NCBI RefSeq assembly: GCF_014207445.1
Contig: NZ_JACHEM010000010.1
Location: 248,001 to 312,000 of the forward strand
Source of the DNA: Streptomyces candidus
GTDB taxonomy: Bacteria > Actinomycetota > Actinomycetes > Streptomycetales > Streptomycetaceae
DNA: 64,000 nt
Direction: 5' to 3'
Of the stretch, positions 53,894 through 63,390 are shown one piece after another. The translations under genes were made by a program, and so were the position numbers. Under the pieces are notes generated by a model. It searched no databases, was not told where the DNA came from, and was given only the letters and a program-made list of their open reading frames with translations. Within the stretch, counting starts at the first letter, position 1, and every line of letters begins with the position of its first letter.

Positions 53894-55782
53894 CGCACGG
53901 CCTTCCGGAGCGGCGGGAGGGGGTCTTCACCGGCACGGCCGACGGGGTCGGCGCGATCGGCCGTGGCGTCGGGGTTCTCGGTGCGGTCGGCGCTGCGGCA
54001 GGGGGCTTCGGCGGGGCCTGCGGTGGGGCCGGGAGCTTCGGCGGGGCCGGCCGTACGAGCGCGACCCCCGCCCGTGCCGTCCTCGTCCTCCGCGCCGCGG
54101 GACACCAGGCGGCGGTAATCGGAACGGAGTTGCAGGAGTTCGCGGTGGCTGCCGCTGGCGGTGACCGACCCGTCGACCAAGTAATGCACGACGTCCGCCT
54201 GGGCAAGGAGGAGCGGCGACGTGCTGGTGACGAGCGTGGTGCGGCCCGCCCGCGCGGTGCGCAGCCGGGCCGCGACGGCCGCCTCCGTGTGCGCGTCGAC
54301 CGCCGACGTGGGCTCGACCGCCAGCAGCACCTCGGGGTCCGCCAGCAGGGCTCGGGCCAGGCGGACGCGCTGTCGCTGGCCGCCGGAGAGGTTGCGGGCC
54401 TGCGCGTCGACGGCGGAGTCGAGTCCGTCCGGCAGACCCCGGACGATGTCACGCGCCATGGCCGCAGCGACGGCTCGGCCGATGGCCTCCTCGTCGCGGT
54501 CCCCTCCGCCGATCACGTCGCGCAGCGGACCGGCGAACAGGTCGGCCTCGTTGTCCGCGACCAGGATCCGCCGGCGCACCTGCGTCAGGTCGATGTCGTC
54601 CAGGCGTATCGCACCCCAGGTCGCGTCCGACCCGGAGAACCGGCCGAGACGGTCGACCACCGCCGCGGACTCCGACGGCCGCGCACCCACCAGCGCGGTC
54701 AGCCGTCCGGGAGCCACCTCGACGCCGGACTCCGGGTCGCGGAGCGTGGACGGCGAGGCGGGCGCGTCGCGCGTGGCTTCCCTGGTCGCCGAAGCGGGCT
54801 CCAGCGACAGGAAGCGTATGACTCTGCGCGCGGCGACCAGTCCACGGCTGAGATCGTGGCCGCCCTCGACGAAGAACGAGACCGGCACGACGAGGACCGC
54901 CGCGTACCCGTAGACCGCGACCAACTCGCCTACCGTGATGTCCCCTTGCGCGGCCATCCGCGCCGCCAGCCACGTCACGACCCCGAGGAACAGGGTGGGA
55001 AGACCGACCCCCAGGGCCTGGACCCAGCTGGTCACCGACCCGACGCGGTACCCCTCTTCCTGCAGCCTGCGCGAGCCGCGCCGGTACCGCTCGGCGTACA
55101 CGTCCTTGCCGCCGATGCCGTTGAGGACGCGCAGCCCGCCGACGATGTCCTCGAAGTGGGAAGCCAGTGCGCCCTGTTGCTCGCGGTACGTCGCCTCGGC
55201 CCCCTGGAGGCGACCCAGCAGCGGGCCGACCAGCACGACGAGCAGCGGCACGCCGAGCAGCACCACGACGGCGAGCAGCGGCGAGACGGTCAGCAGCAGC
55301 ACGGCCACCACGACGTAGGCGAGGACGGCGCCGACGCCGGGCCCGGTGATGGTCAGCGTGTTGGCGATCCCGGCGACGTCGCCGAAGCCGATCGTGACGA
55401 CCTCCCCGGCCGTCACGCGACCCGCCAGTGACCCGCCGAGCCGGGTCGCCTGCCTGATCACCACCTGCACGGAACGGAAGACGGCGTCCAGGCGCACCCG
55501 GGTCATCGTGCGGTGCCGCATGATGGCCAGCCAGGCGTTCAGCACCCCGACGCCGAACAGCGCCGCGACCCAGCCGACGAGCACGGGCCACCGGCCGGGT
55601 TCCAGCCCGTCGTCGATGGCCCGGGACAGCAGGTACGGCGGCAGCGTCAGGCAGACCATCCAGGCGGAACCCAACAGGGCACCGGCGGTGATCCGACGGG
55701 GCTGGCGGGTGACCAGCCACCACAGGTACCGCAGCGGGCTCCGGCAGTCCGGGGTCCCCGGATCCGTGTGCGAATCGTTCAT
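53890..55782 (-). CDS. ABC exporter half-transporter with degenerate Walker motifs
   Basis: A 630-residue fused permease-ATPase. Six helices (about 30-320) precede the nucleotide-binding domain, which lacks a P-loop: the Walker A position reads ALVGARPSESAAVVDRLG without Gly-Lys-Ser/Thr, and Walker B is VLLAVEPTSAVD with the Asp replaced. The signature LSGGQRQRVRLARALL is intact. It therefore can complement the partner encoded next, forming one competent composite site. The C-terminus is an Ala/Glu/Pro tail. ATG 55782 sits seven bases after TAACGT (possible leaderless start); GTG 55791 is the alternative. Confidence 0.92.
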   Translation of the reverse strand: MNDSHTDPGTPDCRSPLRYLWWLVTRQPRRITAGALLGSAWMVCLTLPPYLLSRAIDDGLEPGRWPVLVGWVAALFGVGVLNAWLAIMRHRTMTRVRLDAVFRSVQVVIRQATRLGGSLAGRVTAGEVVTIGFGDVAGIANTLTITGPGVGAVLAYVVVAVLLLTVSPLLAVVVLLGVPLLVVLVGPLLGRLQGAEATYREQQGALASHFEDIVGGLRVLNGIGGKDVYAERYRRGSRRLQEEGYRVGSVTSWVQALGVGLPTLFLGVVTWLAARMAAQGDITVGELVAVYGYAAVLVVPVSFFVEGGHDLSRGLVAARRVIRFLSLEPASATREATRDAPASPSTLRDPESGVEVAPGRLTALVGARPSESAAVVDRLGRFSGSDATWGAIRLDDIDLTQVRRRILVADNEADLFAGPLRDVIGGGDRDEEAIGRAVAAAMARDIVRGLPDGLDSAVDAQARNLSGGQRQRVRLARALLADPEVLLAVEPTSAVDAHTEAAVAARLRTARAGRTTLVTSTSPLLLAQADVVHYLVDGSVTASGSHRELLQLRSDYRRLVSRGAEDEDGTGGGRARTAGPAEAPGPTAGPAEAPCRSADRTENPDATADRADPVGRAGEDPLPPLRKAVR

Positions 55783-55892
55783 GCGCCACACGTTAGTGAT
55801 CCACAGCCGGTCAACCAGGACGAACAGGCGTCGACCAGCGTTTGGTTGGCCCGGGGCCGCGGACGCCGTCTGCTGCGGTCCGTACGGAAACC

Positions 55893-57908
55893 TCAGACCA
55901 GACTGTCCCGCCAGGCCCGGTGAAGGTCCGCGAACCGGCCCTCACGGCCGATGAGTTGGGCGGGCGGACCGTCCTCCACGATCCGCCCGTGCTCCATCAC
56001 CAGCACCCGGTCCGCGACCTCCACCGTCGACAGCCGGTGCGCGATGACGACCGCGGTGCGGCCGCGCAGCACCGTGTGCATCGCCCGCTGAACCGCGCGC
56101 TCGCCCGGAATGTCGAGCGAGCTGGTCGCCTCGTCGAGGATGAGCACCGCCGGGTCCGCCAGCAGCGCCCGTGCGAACGCCACCAACTGCCGCTGCCCCG
56201 CCGAGATCCGTCCGCCCCGCTTGCGCACGTCCGTGTCGTAGCCGTCCGGCAGCCCGACGATGAAGTCGTGCGCGCCGATCGCCTTCGCGGCCCGCTCGAT
56301 GTCCTCGCGGGAGGCGTCCGAGCGGCCGATCGCGATGTTCTCCGTAACGGTCCCGGAGAACAGGAACGCCTCCTGCGTGACCATGACGACGCCCCGCCTC
56401 AGTTCGGGTGTCGCCAGGTCCCGCAGATCGGTTCCGTCGAGGAGTACGCGACCCTCGGTCGGGTCGTAGAACCGGGCCAGCAGCTTTGCCAGCGTCGACT
56501 TGCCCGCGCCCGTCGACCCGACGACCGCGACCGTCTCCCCGGCGGCCAGCGTCAGGTCGAAACGCGGCAGCACCTCGCCGCCGGTGCGGTAGGCGAACCG
56601 CACACCCTCGAACCGGGCCTCGCGGCCCGGGTGTTCGGAGTCGTGCACGGGCAGCGAGCGCGGCTCGGACGGTTCCGGGACGGCCGGCGTCTGCGCCAGC
56701 AGGCCGGCGATCTTCTCCAGCGACGCGGACGCCGACTGGAAGGAGTTGAGGAACATCCCCAGCCGGTCGATCGGGTCGTACAGTCGCCGCAGGTACAGCG
56801 CGGCCGCGGCGAGCACACCGAGCGCCAGCGAACCCGAGGCGACCCGGTGGGCACCCCACAGCACGATCGCCGCCACCGCCGTGTTCGCGACGAGCCGGGA
56901 TCCCGTGACGTAACGCGCCATCTCCAGCAGCGAGTCGCCGTTGGAGAGTTCGTGCGTACGGTTCAGGCGCGCGAAGACCTCGTCGTTCGCGCGTTCCCGG
57001 CGGAAGGCGCGAACCGGGCGGATGCCGTTGAGCGTCTCCGTGAACTTCACGATCACCGCGGCGACCGCCGACGACCGGCGGGCGAACACCACGCCGACCC
57101 GCCGCCGGTACAGCCGGATCAGCAGGTACAGCGGTACGAAGGACGCGACGGCGACCGCGCCGAGGCCCAGGTCCAGCCACAGGAGCAGCGCCGAGATGTA
57201 CACGAAGGCCAGGACGACCGCGATCAGCTCCTGAAGCCCCTCGGACAGCAGCTCGCGCAGCGACTCGACGTCCGTCGTGGCCCGCGAGATGAGCCGCCCC
57301 GAGGTGTACCGCTCGTGGAAGTCGACACTGAGCGCCTGCCCGTGCCGGAAGATGCGCCCGCGCAGGTCGAGCAGCACGTCCTGGCTGACGCGCGCGGACA
57401 TCCGGAAGAAGGCGTACTGGAGGGCGCCGGAAGCCACCGCGCACAGCAGGTAGCCGACCGCGACGGCCACGAGCGGCCCGTAGTTCTGCTGCCGGAAGGC
57501 GGGCACGCCACGGTCGATCGCGTACGCGACGAGCAGCGGCCCGGCCTGCACGGCGGCCTGCTGGAGCAGCAGGAGCAGCACGGACACGACGACGTACGCC
57601 CGCCGTGGCCGCAGCAGAGACCCGAGCAGGCGCATGGTCGCGCCGGGCGGCGAGGGCAGCTCGTCCCGGTCGAAGGGATCGCCGACGGCCGGAGCGTGGC
57701 CCTCCGGGGGACCGGACGCGGCCAGGGGGACGTCAGGGATGCAGGGCGCGGCGGGGGCCTTGGTCGTGAGGTGGGTGGCGTCGGCACCGGATGCCCCGGT
57801 GGCTCCGCACGTACCGTTCGCTTCGGGCGCCCCGGATGTGGCGCTCGTCCCGGTCGTGTCCTGCGCCGCGGCGGCCGGAGGCTTGCCCTGTTGGTCGACG
57901 GCCTTCAC
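55893..57908 (-). CDS. ABC exporter half-transporter, catalytic half
   Basis: A 671-residue permease-ATPase. An Ala/Gly/Pro-rich N-terminal ~90 residues precede six membrane helices (RAYVVVSVLLLLLQQAAVQA ...). The ATPase domain is canonical: Walker A AVVGSTGAGKSTLAKLLARF, Q-loop VMVTQEAFLFSG, signature RISAGQRQLVAFARAL, Walker B with Glu AVLILDEATSSLD, and switch His VVIAHRLSTVEVADRV. GTG 57908 overlaps the stop of the upstream half-transporter (GTGA), so the two are coupled and probably form a heterodimer like TmrAB. It was assigned by motif; the substrate is unknown. Confidence 0.94.
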   Translation of the reverse strand: MKAVDQQGKPPAAAAQDTTGTSATSGAPEANGTCGATGASGADATHLTTKAPAAPCIPDVPLAASGPPEGHAPAVGDPFDRDELPSPPGATMRLLGSLLRPRRAYVVVSVLLLLLQQAAVQAGPLLVAYAIDRGVPAFRQQNYGPLVAVAVGYLLCAVASGALQYAFFRMSARVSQDVLLDLRGRIFRHGQALSVDFHERYTSGRLISRATTDVESLRELLSEGLQELIAVVLAFVYISALLLWLDLGLGAVAVASFVPLYLLIRLYRRRVGVVFARRSSAVAAVIVKFTETLNGIRPVRAFRRERANDEVFARLNRTHELSNGDSLLEMARYVTGSRLVANTAVAAIVLWGAHRVASGSLALGVLAAAALYLRRLYDPIDRLGMFLNSFQSASASLEKIAGLLAQTPAVPEPSEPRSLPVHDSEHPGREARFEGVRFAYRTGGEVLPRFDLTLAAGETVAVVGSTGAGKSTLAKLLARFYDPTEGRVLLDGTDLRDLATPELRRGVVMVTQEAFLFSGTVTENIAIGRSDASREDIERAAKAIGAHDFIVGLPDGYDTDVRKRGGRISAGQRQLVAFARALLADPAVLILDEATSSLDIPGERAVQRAMHTVLRGRTAVVIAHRLSTVEVADRVLVMEHGRIVEDGPPAQLIGREGRFADLHRAWRDSLV

Positions 57909-59932
57909 GCGTCCACTCCCTGTCGTACGTTCCCGTCGGCCGACGCCGCGGTCCCGGCCGCGCGCGCAGCCGCCGGATCCGCGCCCGCACCCGACATCAG
58001 CCACGCGTACTCGGCGTTGTCCCGCAGCAGTTGCTGATGCGTACCGACGGCGGCTATCCGACCGCCGGACAGCAGGGCCACCCGGTCGGCGAGCATCACC
58101 GTGGACGGCCGGTGCGCCACGACGAGCGCGGTCGTGTCCGCGAGCACCCGCCGCAGCGCCGCCTCCACCAACGCCTCCGTGTGCACGTCCAGCGCGGACA
58201 GCGGATCGTCCAGCACCAGGAAGCGCGGCCTGCCCGCCACCGCCCGCGCGAGTGCGAGCCGCTGCCGCTGACCGCCCGACAGGCTGAGCCCCTGCTCGCC
58301 GACCTGGGTGTGGGCCCCGTCGGGCAGCCGGTGCACGAAGTCGGCCTGCGCGATGCCCAGCGCGCGACTCAACTCCCCGTCGTCCGGGGCCCCTTCACCC
58401 GCTCCCATCAGTACGTTCTCGCCGACCGTCGCCGAGAAGAGCGTCGGCTCCTCGAACGCCACCGACACCAGCTCGCGCAGCTCCGCGCGCGACATGGCGG
58501 TGACGTCCCGCCCGTCGAGCGTGATCCGCCCGCCGGTCACCTCGTGCAGGCGGGGCACGAGCGCGGTCAGCGTCGTCTTGCCACTGCCCGTCGCACCGAC
58601 CAGCGCGAGGGTCTCACCGGGCCGTACGTGCAGGTCGACACAGCGCAGCAGCGGTACGGAACCGGCGGGCGCGTCGGGATACCGGAACTCCACACCCTCG
58701 AAGCGCAACCCGCCGGAGGCCGGTTGCCCGCCGTGCGCGGGCACCTTCGCGGTCGGGGAAGCCGAGTCCGGTGGGGGGGCGGGGCTGCGGGGCCGGGTGC
58801 CCTCCGCCCGCGCCGAGCCCTCTTTCCCCGCCGAGCCCCGTTCGCCCGCCCAGTCCCCTTCCTCCGGCGCGTCCATCACCTCGAAGTACCTGTCCGCCGC
58901 CGTCGCCGCCTCCTGGCTCATCGCCAGCAGGAAGCCCATCGAGACCACCGGCCAGTGCAGCGCCAGGGCCGTCGACAGGAACGCCACCAGCGTGCCCGCC
59001 GACAATTGGCCGTCCGCGACCTGGACCGTGCCGAGTACCAGCGCGGCACCGATGGCCAGTTCCGGGATGACCGTGATCAGCCCGAGGATCCCGGCCAGCA
59101 GCCGCGCCTTGACCAACTCGGTGCCGCGCAGCCGTTGCGACAAGTCGCGGAACGCCGCAGCCTGCGTCCGGTGCCGGCCGAAACCCTTGATGATCCGGAT
59201 GCCCAGCACGCTCTCCTCGACGACCGTCGTCAGGTCGCCCACCTGGTCCTGCGCCTTGCGCGACACCAGCGCGTACTTCGTCTCGAACACCGCGCACAGC
59301 ACCATCAACGGAATCACCGGCACCGTCAGCACCAGACCCAGTGACCAGTCCTGCATCAGCAGGATCACGAAGCCCACCAGGATCGTCGTTCCGTTGACGA
59401 TCAGGAACGTCAGCGGGAACGCGAGGAACATCCGGATCAGCATCAGGTCCGTCGTGCCGCGCGACAGCAACTGCCCGGACGCCCACTTGTCGTGGAACGC
59501 CACCGGCAGCCGCTGCACGTGCCGGTACAGATCCGCCCGCAGCGCCGCCTCCACACCCGCCAGTGGCCGGGCGACCAGCCAGCGGCGGAACCCGAAAAGC
59601 ACCGCCTCGACGATGCCCAGCCCGAGCAGGGCCGCCGCGCCGAGCCACACCCCGGCCGGGTCGCGGTCGGCGATCGGGCCGTCCACCATCCACTTCAGTA
59701 CCAGCGGAAACACCAGGCCCAGGGAGGAGGCCACGATCGCGACCACCGCCGCACTGCCCCAGCGGGCCCGGACAGGGCGGACGTACGGCCACAGCCGCAG
59801 CAGGCTGCGCACCGCGGATCGCGCGGGCGGAGCGGGAGCCGGGGCCGGGGGAGGCGGCGGGGCCGGTCCGGCCTTCGCAGCGGGATCGCCGCCCGGGGGG
59901 CCGGACTCGGGGGAGGCATGCGTATCAGTCAT
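57905..59932 (-). CDS. ABC exporter half-transporter with Glu-to-Asp Walker B
   Basis: A 675-residue permease-ATPase. A Pro/Ala-rich N-terminus (PAPPPPPAPAPAPPARSAVR) precedes six helices and an ATPase domain with a Pro/Ser/Gly-rich linker (about 340-395). Walker A LVGATGSGKTTLTALVPR and signature LSLSGGQRQRLALARAVA are intact, but the catalytic Glu is Asp in FLVLDDPLSALD, marking the degenerate half of a heterodimer. ATG 59932 follows a -10 TAGGCT by eight bases with no ribosome-binding site, so the operon is probably leaderless. Confidence 0.94.
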   Translation of the reverse strand: MTDTHASPESGPPGGDPAAKAGPAPPPPPAPAPAPPARSAVRSLLRLWPYVRPVRARWGSAAVVAIVASSLGLVFPLVLKWMVDGPIADRDPAGVWLGAAALLGLGIVEAVLFGFRRWLVARPLAGVEAALRADLYRHVQRLPVAFHDKWASGQLLSRGTTDLMLIRMFLAFPLTFLIVNGTTILVGFVILLMQDWSLGLVLTVPVIPLMVLCAVFETKYALVSRKAQDQVGDLTTVVEESVLGIRIIKGFGRHRTQAAAFRDLSQRLRGTELVKARLLAGILGLITVIPELAIGAALVLGTVQVADGQLSAGTLVAFLSTALALHWPVVSMGFLLAMSQEAATAADRYFEVMDAPEEGDWAGERGSAGKEGSARAEGTRPRSPAPPPDSASPTAKVPAHGGQPASGGLRFEGVEFRYPDAPAGSVPLLRCVDLHVRPGETLALVGATGSGKTTLTALVPRLHEVTGGRITLDGRDVTAMSRAELRELVSVAFEEPTLFSATVGENVLMGAGEGAPDDGELSRALGIAQADFVHRLPDGAHTQVGEQGLSLSGGQRQRLALARAVAGRPRFLVLDDPLSALDVHTEALVEAALRRVLADTTALVVAHRPSTVMLADRVALLSGGRIAAVGTHQQLLRDNAEYAWLMSGAGADPAAARAAGTAASADGNVRQGVDA

Positions 59933-59940
59933 CGGGGGTG

Positions 59941-59970
59941 AGCCTAAGAGCCCGCAGCCCGCCACGCCCA
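59941..59970 (-). promoter_or_regulatory. Probable leaderless promoter of the second ABC pair
   Basis: -10 TAGGCT (59946-59941) lies eight bases before ATG 59932; a weak -35 TGGGCG (59970-59965) is 18 bases upstream. Confidence 0.35.
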
Positions 59971-60060
59971 GTGAGTATTCAGGCGTAGGACCCCTCTCCG
60001 TGTGCGCCCCGAAGGACACTTGACGGCCAGTGCCACCCGGGCCGAGGGGCTCCGGCGAGT

Positions 60061-60286
60061 CGTACGGATTGCCGCCGAACCCTAGGGGATCAGGGCGCCG
60101 TACGCATCCCCTGGTGTCCCTGCTCGTCGGAGGGTGCTGTACGCATCGCTCGGCGCCGCACGCATCCCATGCCGTCGTACGCCTCGCTCCGCGCCGTAGG
60201 AACCGCCCGGCCCGCGCCGTACGGGAGGGCCTCGCGCGACCCGTGCGAGCCGGCCCGGCGCCGTACGGATCTCAGGGTGTCGTACG
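60061..60286. repeat. Cluster of CGTACG motifs
   Basis: In the 450-base gap before the ABC-ATPase gene, CGTACG occurs at 60061, 60099, 60176, 60218, 60262 and 60281, with near copies at 60138 (TGTACG) and 60195 (CGTAGG). Most are flanked as GYCGTACGSATC. Spacing is irregular (19-77 bases). No gene is seen here. Confidence 0.6.
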
Positions 60287-60313
60287 GGTCCCATCCCCCG
60301 ACCGGCCCTCCCG

Positions 60314-60329
60314 TCAACCGATCGGTTGA
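60314..60329. promoter_or_regulatory. Perfect 16-bp palindrome TCAACCGATCGGTTGA
   Basis: The palindrome lies 61 bases before the ABC-ATPase start and has the form of a TetR-family operator. No TetR gene is adjacent inside the window. Confidence 0.7.
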
Positions 60330-60389
60330 TGCCCGGGACGAGCGCGATGGCCGATGCCGCCGCGCCCCGATCCGCGCGACGCTCCTGTC

Positions 60390-61328
60390 ATGCAACGGAC
60401 CACGCCGCTCATCGAAGTCACCGACCTCCGCAAGGCCTATGCCGGGCGCCCCGCCGTCGACGGTGTCTCCTTCACCGTCGAGGAGGGCGAGATCTTCGGC
60501 ATCCTCGGCCCCAACGGCGCGGGCAAGACCACCACCGTCGAGTGCGTGGAGGGCCTGCGCGTCCCCGACTCCGGCACCGTCCGCGTCGCCGGGCTCGACC
60601 CGGTCACCGACCGCGAGGAGGTCACCCGTCTTCTGGGCAGCCAGCTCCAGGAGAGCGAACTCCAGCCCAAGATCCTCGTCCGCGAGGCCCTGGAACTGTA
60701 CGCGGCTCTCTACCCGAACCCCGCCGACTGGCGTGCGCTCGCCGAACGCCTGGGTCTCGTCGACAAGTTGGCCACCCGCTTCGCCAAGCTCTCCGGCGGC
60801 CAGAAGCAGCGGCTGTCCATCGCCCTCGCCCTCATCGGCAACCCCAGGGCCGTCGTCCTCGACGAGCTCACCACCGGCCTGGACCCGCGCGCCCGGCGTG
60901 ACACCTGGAAGCTCATCGAGGACGTACGGGACTCCGGCGTCACCGTCCTGCTGGTCACCCACTTCATGGAGGAGGCCCAGCGCCTCTGCGACCGCATCGC
61001 CGTCATCGACAAGGGACGGGTCGCGGCCATGGACTCACCGGCCGGCCTGATCCGCCGCTCCGCCGGTTCGACGGTCATCACCTTCGTCCCGTCCCGCCCG
61101 CTCGACAACGCGGACCTGGTGGCCCTGCCCGAGGTCGCGACCGTCGACCACAAGGGCGACCAGGTGACCCTCACCGGCACCGACGCCACCGTCAACGCCG
61201 TCATCACCCTCCTCGCCCAGAAGCGCGTGACCGCACGCCAACTGCGCGTCGTGGACGCCACGTTGGACGACGCCTTCCTCGACCTCACCGAAGAGCACGA
61301 GTCCGCCACACCCGGAAGGGCCGCCTGA
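60390..61328 (+). CDS. ABC transporter ATP-binding protein (ABC-2 type)
   Basis: A 312-residue ATPase subunit of a DrrA-like exporter. Walker A IFGILGPNGAGKTTTVECVE (about 38-57), Q-loop GSQLQESELQPKI, signature FAKLSGGQKQRLSIALALIG, Walker B with Glu AVVLDELTTGLDPRARR and switch His VLLVTHFMEEAQRLCDRIAV are complete, followed by a ~90-residue C-terminal domain of the DUF4162 type. ATG 60390 is chosen because similarity starts there; an in-frame ATG at 60354 is less likely. The permease gene begins three bases after its stop. A palindromic operator lies upstream. Confidence 0.93.
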   Translation: MQRTTPLIEVTDLRKAYAGRPAVDGVSFTVEEGEIFGILGPNGAGKTTTVECVEGLRVPDSGTVRVAGLDPVTDREEVTRLLGSQLQESELQPKILVREALELYAALYPNPADWRALAERLGLVDKLATRFAKLSGGQKQRLSIALALIGNPRAVVLDELTTGLDPRARRDTWKLIEDVRDSGVTVLLVTHFMEEAQRLCDRIAVIDKGRVAAMDSPAGLIRRSAGSTVITFVPSRPLDNADLVALPEVATVDHKGDQVTLTGTDATVNAVITLLAQKRVTARQLRVVDATLDDAFLDLTEEHESATPGRAA

Positions 61329-61331
61329 ACC

Positions 61332-62153
61332 ATGACCACCGCCACCCCCGCCCGTACCCCGCGCACCCCCCGTACCCCGCGCACCCCCCGTACCGCCCGC
61401 CCCGTCCCGGGCGGCCCCGCACTCGCCGCCGTGCTCAAGGCCGAGGGCCGTCTCTTCCTGCGCGAGCCGGGCTCGCTCTTCTGGATACTCGGCTTCCCGA
61501 CGGCGCTCCTGGTGATCCTGGGCCTGATCCCGTCCTTCCGGGAGAGCAACCCCGACCTCGGCGGTCGCCGGGTGATCGACCTGTACGTGCCCGTCGCCGT
61601 TCTCCTCGGCATGATCATGGCGTCCATCCAGGCGATGCCGCCCGTACTCTCCAGCTACCGCGAACGCGGCATCCTGCGCCGCATGTCCACCACCCCGGTA
61701 CGTCCGCTCGCCATCCTCGGCGCGCAGATCGCCCTGCACGGAGCGGCGATGATCGTCTCCGCGCTGATCGCGATCACGACGGGGCGCCTGGCGTTCGGCG
61801 TCGCGCTGCCGTTCTCCCGCCCCGGTTACGTCCTGACGATGCTGCTCATGACCGGCTGCGCCCTCGCCCTCGGCGCGACCCTGGCCGCCATCGCCGCCAC
61901 CACCAAGGCAGCGACCGCAATCGGTTCCGTCGCCTTCATCCTGATGATGTTCACCTCGGGCGTCTGGCTGCCGGTCCAGGCGATGCCGGACCTGCTCCGG
62001 ACCGTCGTCGGCCTCACGCCGTTCGGTGCCGCGGCACAGGCGCTCGACCAGGCCATGCTGGGAACCTGGCCGAACTGGTCGTACCTGGGGATCATGGCCC
62101 TGTGGGCGGCGGGGCTCACCGGGGCCGCGTCGCGCTGGTTCCGCTGGGAATAG
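61332..62153 (+). CDS. ABC-2 type transporter permease
   Basis: A 273-residue membrane subunit. The N-terminus is an RTP tandem (TPARTPRTPRTPRTPRTARP), then about six helices: 45-64 (SLFWILGFPTALLVILGLIP), 82-102, 125-147, 160-185 (YVLTMLLMTGCALALGATLA), 190-210 and 245-265. The conserved SSYRERGILRRMSTTPVRPL segment between helices 2 and 3 is typical of ABC-2 permeases. It pairs with the ATPase upstream; the sensor kinase follows after four bases. The exported compound is unknown. Confidence 0.92.
   Translation: MTTATPARTPRTPRTPRTPRTARPVPGGPALAAVLKAEGRLFLREPGSLFWILGFPTALLVILGLIPSFRESNPDLGGRRVIDLYVPVAVLLGMIMASIQAMPPVLSSYRERGILRRMSTTPVRPLAILGAQIALHGAAMIVSALIAITTGRLAFGVALPFSRPGYVLTMLLMTGCALALGATLAAIAATTKAATAIGSVAFILMMFTSGVWLPVQAMPDLLRTVVGLTPFGAAAQALDQAMLGTWPNWSYLGIMALWAAGLTGAASRWFRWE
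61353..61388 (+). repeat. 18-bp tandem repeat within the permease gene
   Basis: CGTACCCCGCGCACCCCC is repeated at 61353-61370 and 61371-61388 and encodes Arg-Thr-Pro repeats; its copy number may vary between strains. Confidence 0.7.
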
Positions 62154-62157
62154 GCGC

Positions 62158-63390
62158 GTGGACACGGGGTCGCAGGACATGAACGTCGAGGGCGAGTTGC
62201 AGAAGCGGTTCCTGCTGTGGGGGCCGTACGCGCTGCTGGTCCTCGCCACCGGCATCGCCCTGTTCACGGTCGAGGAACTGATGACCCGTGCGGAGCTGTA
62301 CGCCACCGGCCCCGCGGTCGCGGCGGCGGTCGTCCTTCAGCTGTGGGCCTGGCGCACCGGGGCGTGCCTGCCGGACGGCAAGCCCTCCCAGGCACGTGCG
62401 TACTACCTCATCCGCACCCCGCTCGCCCTCGTCCTCACCCACCTCAACCCCTTCTACTCGATCTACGCGGTGCTCGGCTACTTCGACACCGGCCACTACC
62501 AACTGGGCATCCGCTGGGGCCGGATGAGCCTCCTCGCCACGGCGGTGACCATGGCGTACGGGCAGTCCGCCGGCCACCTGCCCCTCTTCGCCGCCCTGTT
62601 CGTCCTGCACGCCTCGCTCACCCTGGTCTTCGAGCACATGGGCAAGAAGGCCGAGGAGGACCGGGAGGCCAAGACCGCCACCATCCTCGCCCTGGAGGAC
62701 GCCAACGCCCGTCTGGAGCAGGCCCTCGCCGAGAACGCCGCCCTGCACGAACAGCTCGTCGTCCAGGCGAGGGAGGCCGGCGTCTCCGACGAGCGCCGCC
62801 GCCTGGCCGCCGAGATCCACGACACCATCGCCCAGGCCCTCACCGGCGTCGTCACCCAGCTGCAGGCCGCGTCCGACACCGAGGACCGTCCCGCCGCGCA
62901 GACCCACATCGACCGGGCGACCGCCCTCGCCCGCACCGGACTCGGCGAGGCCCGCCGCTCGGTGCGCAACCTCAGTCCCGCCGCGCTGGTCCACGACGAC
63001 CTGCCCGAGGCGCTCAAGAAGACCGTCGACGACTGGTCGCGGCAGGCCACCGCGCGTGCCGAGTTCACCCTCACCGGCACCGTCTCGCCCCTCCACGACG
63101 AGATCCAGGCGACCCTCCTGCGCATCGCTCAGGAAGCCCTCACCAACACCGCGAAGCACGCCCACGCCACCCGGGTCGGCGTCACCCTGTCCTACATGGA
63201 CGACGAGATCACCCTGGACGTCCGTGACGACGGCCGCGGCTTCGACCCCGCCCTGGACGGCACGATCGGATTCGGCCTCTCCGGCATGCGCGCCCGCGCC
63301 GAGCGTCTCGCCGGAACCGTCGGCATCGAGTCCGAACCCGGCTACGGGACGGCGATCTCCGCCCGCGTACCGTTGGTGAACCATGCCTGA
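62158..63390 (+). CDS. NarL-type sensor histidine kinase
   Basis: A 410-residue membrane sensor kinase. Four or five helices fill residues ~18-150 without a large outer loop, suggesting intramembrane sensing. A coiled coil (EEDREAKTATILALEDANAR) leads to the HisKA_3 dimerisation domain with the phospho-acceptor His in RRRLAAEIHDTIAQALTGVV, then an ATPase domain with N-box EALTNTAKHAHATRVGV, G1 VRDDGRGFDPAL and GFGLSGMRARAERLAGTVGI. GTG 62158 is used; ATG 62179 is possible. It overlaps the response regulator by eight bases. Confidence 0.93.
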   Translation: MDTGSQDMNVEGELQKRFLLWGPYALLVLATGIALFTVEELMTRAELYATGPAVAAAVVLQLWAWRTGACLPDGKPSQARAYYLIRTPLALVLTHLNPFYSIYAVLGYFDTGHYQLGIRWGRMSLLATAVTMAYGQSAGHLPLFAALFVLHASLTLVFEHMGKKAEEDREAKTATILALEDANARLEQALAENAALHEQLVVQAREAGVSDERRRLAAEIHDTIAQALTGVVTQLQAASDTEDRPAAQTHIDRATALARTGLGEARRSVRNLSPAALVHDDLPEALKKTVDDWSRQATARAEFTLTGTVSPLHDEIQATLLRIAQEALTNTAKHAHATRVGVTLSYMDDEITLDVRDDGRGFDPALDGTIGFGLSGMRARAERLAGTVGIESEPGYGTAISARVPLVNHA

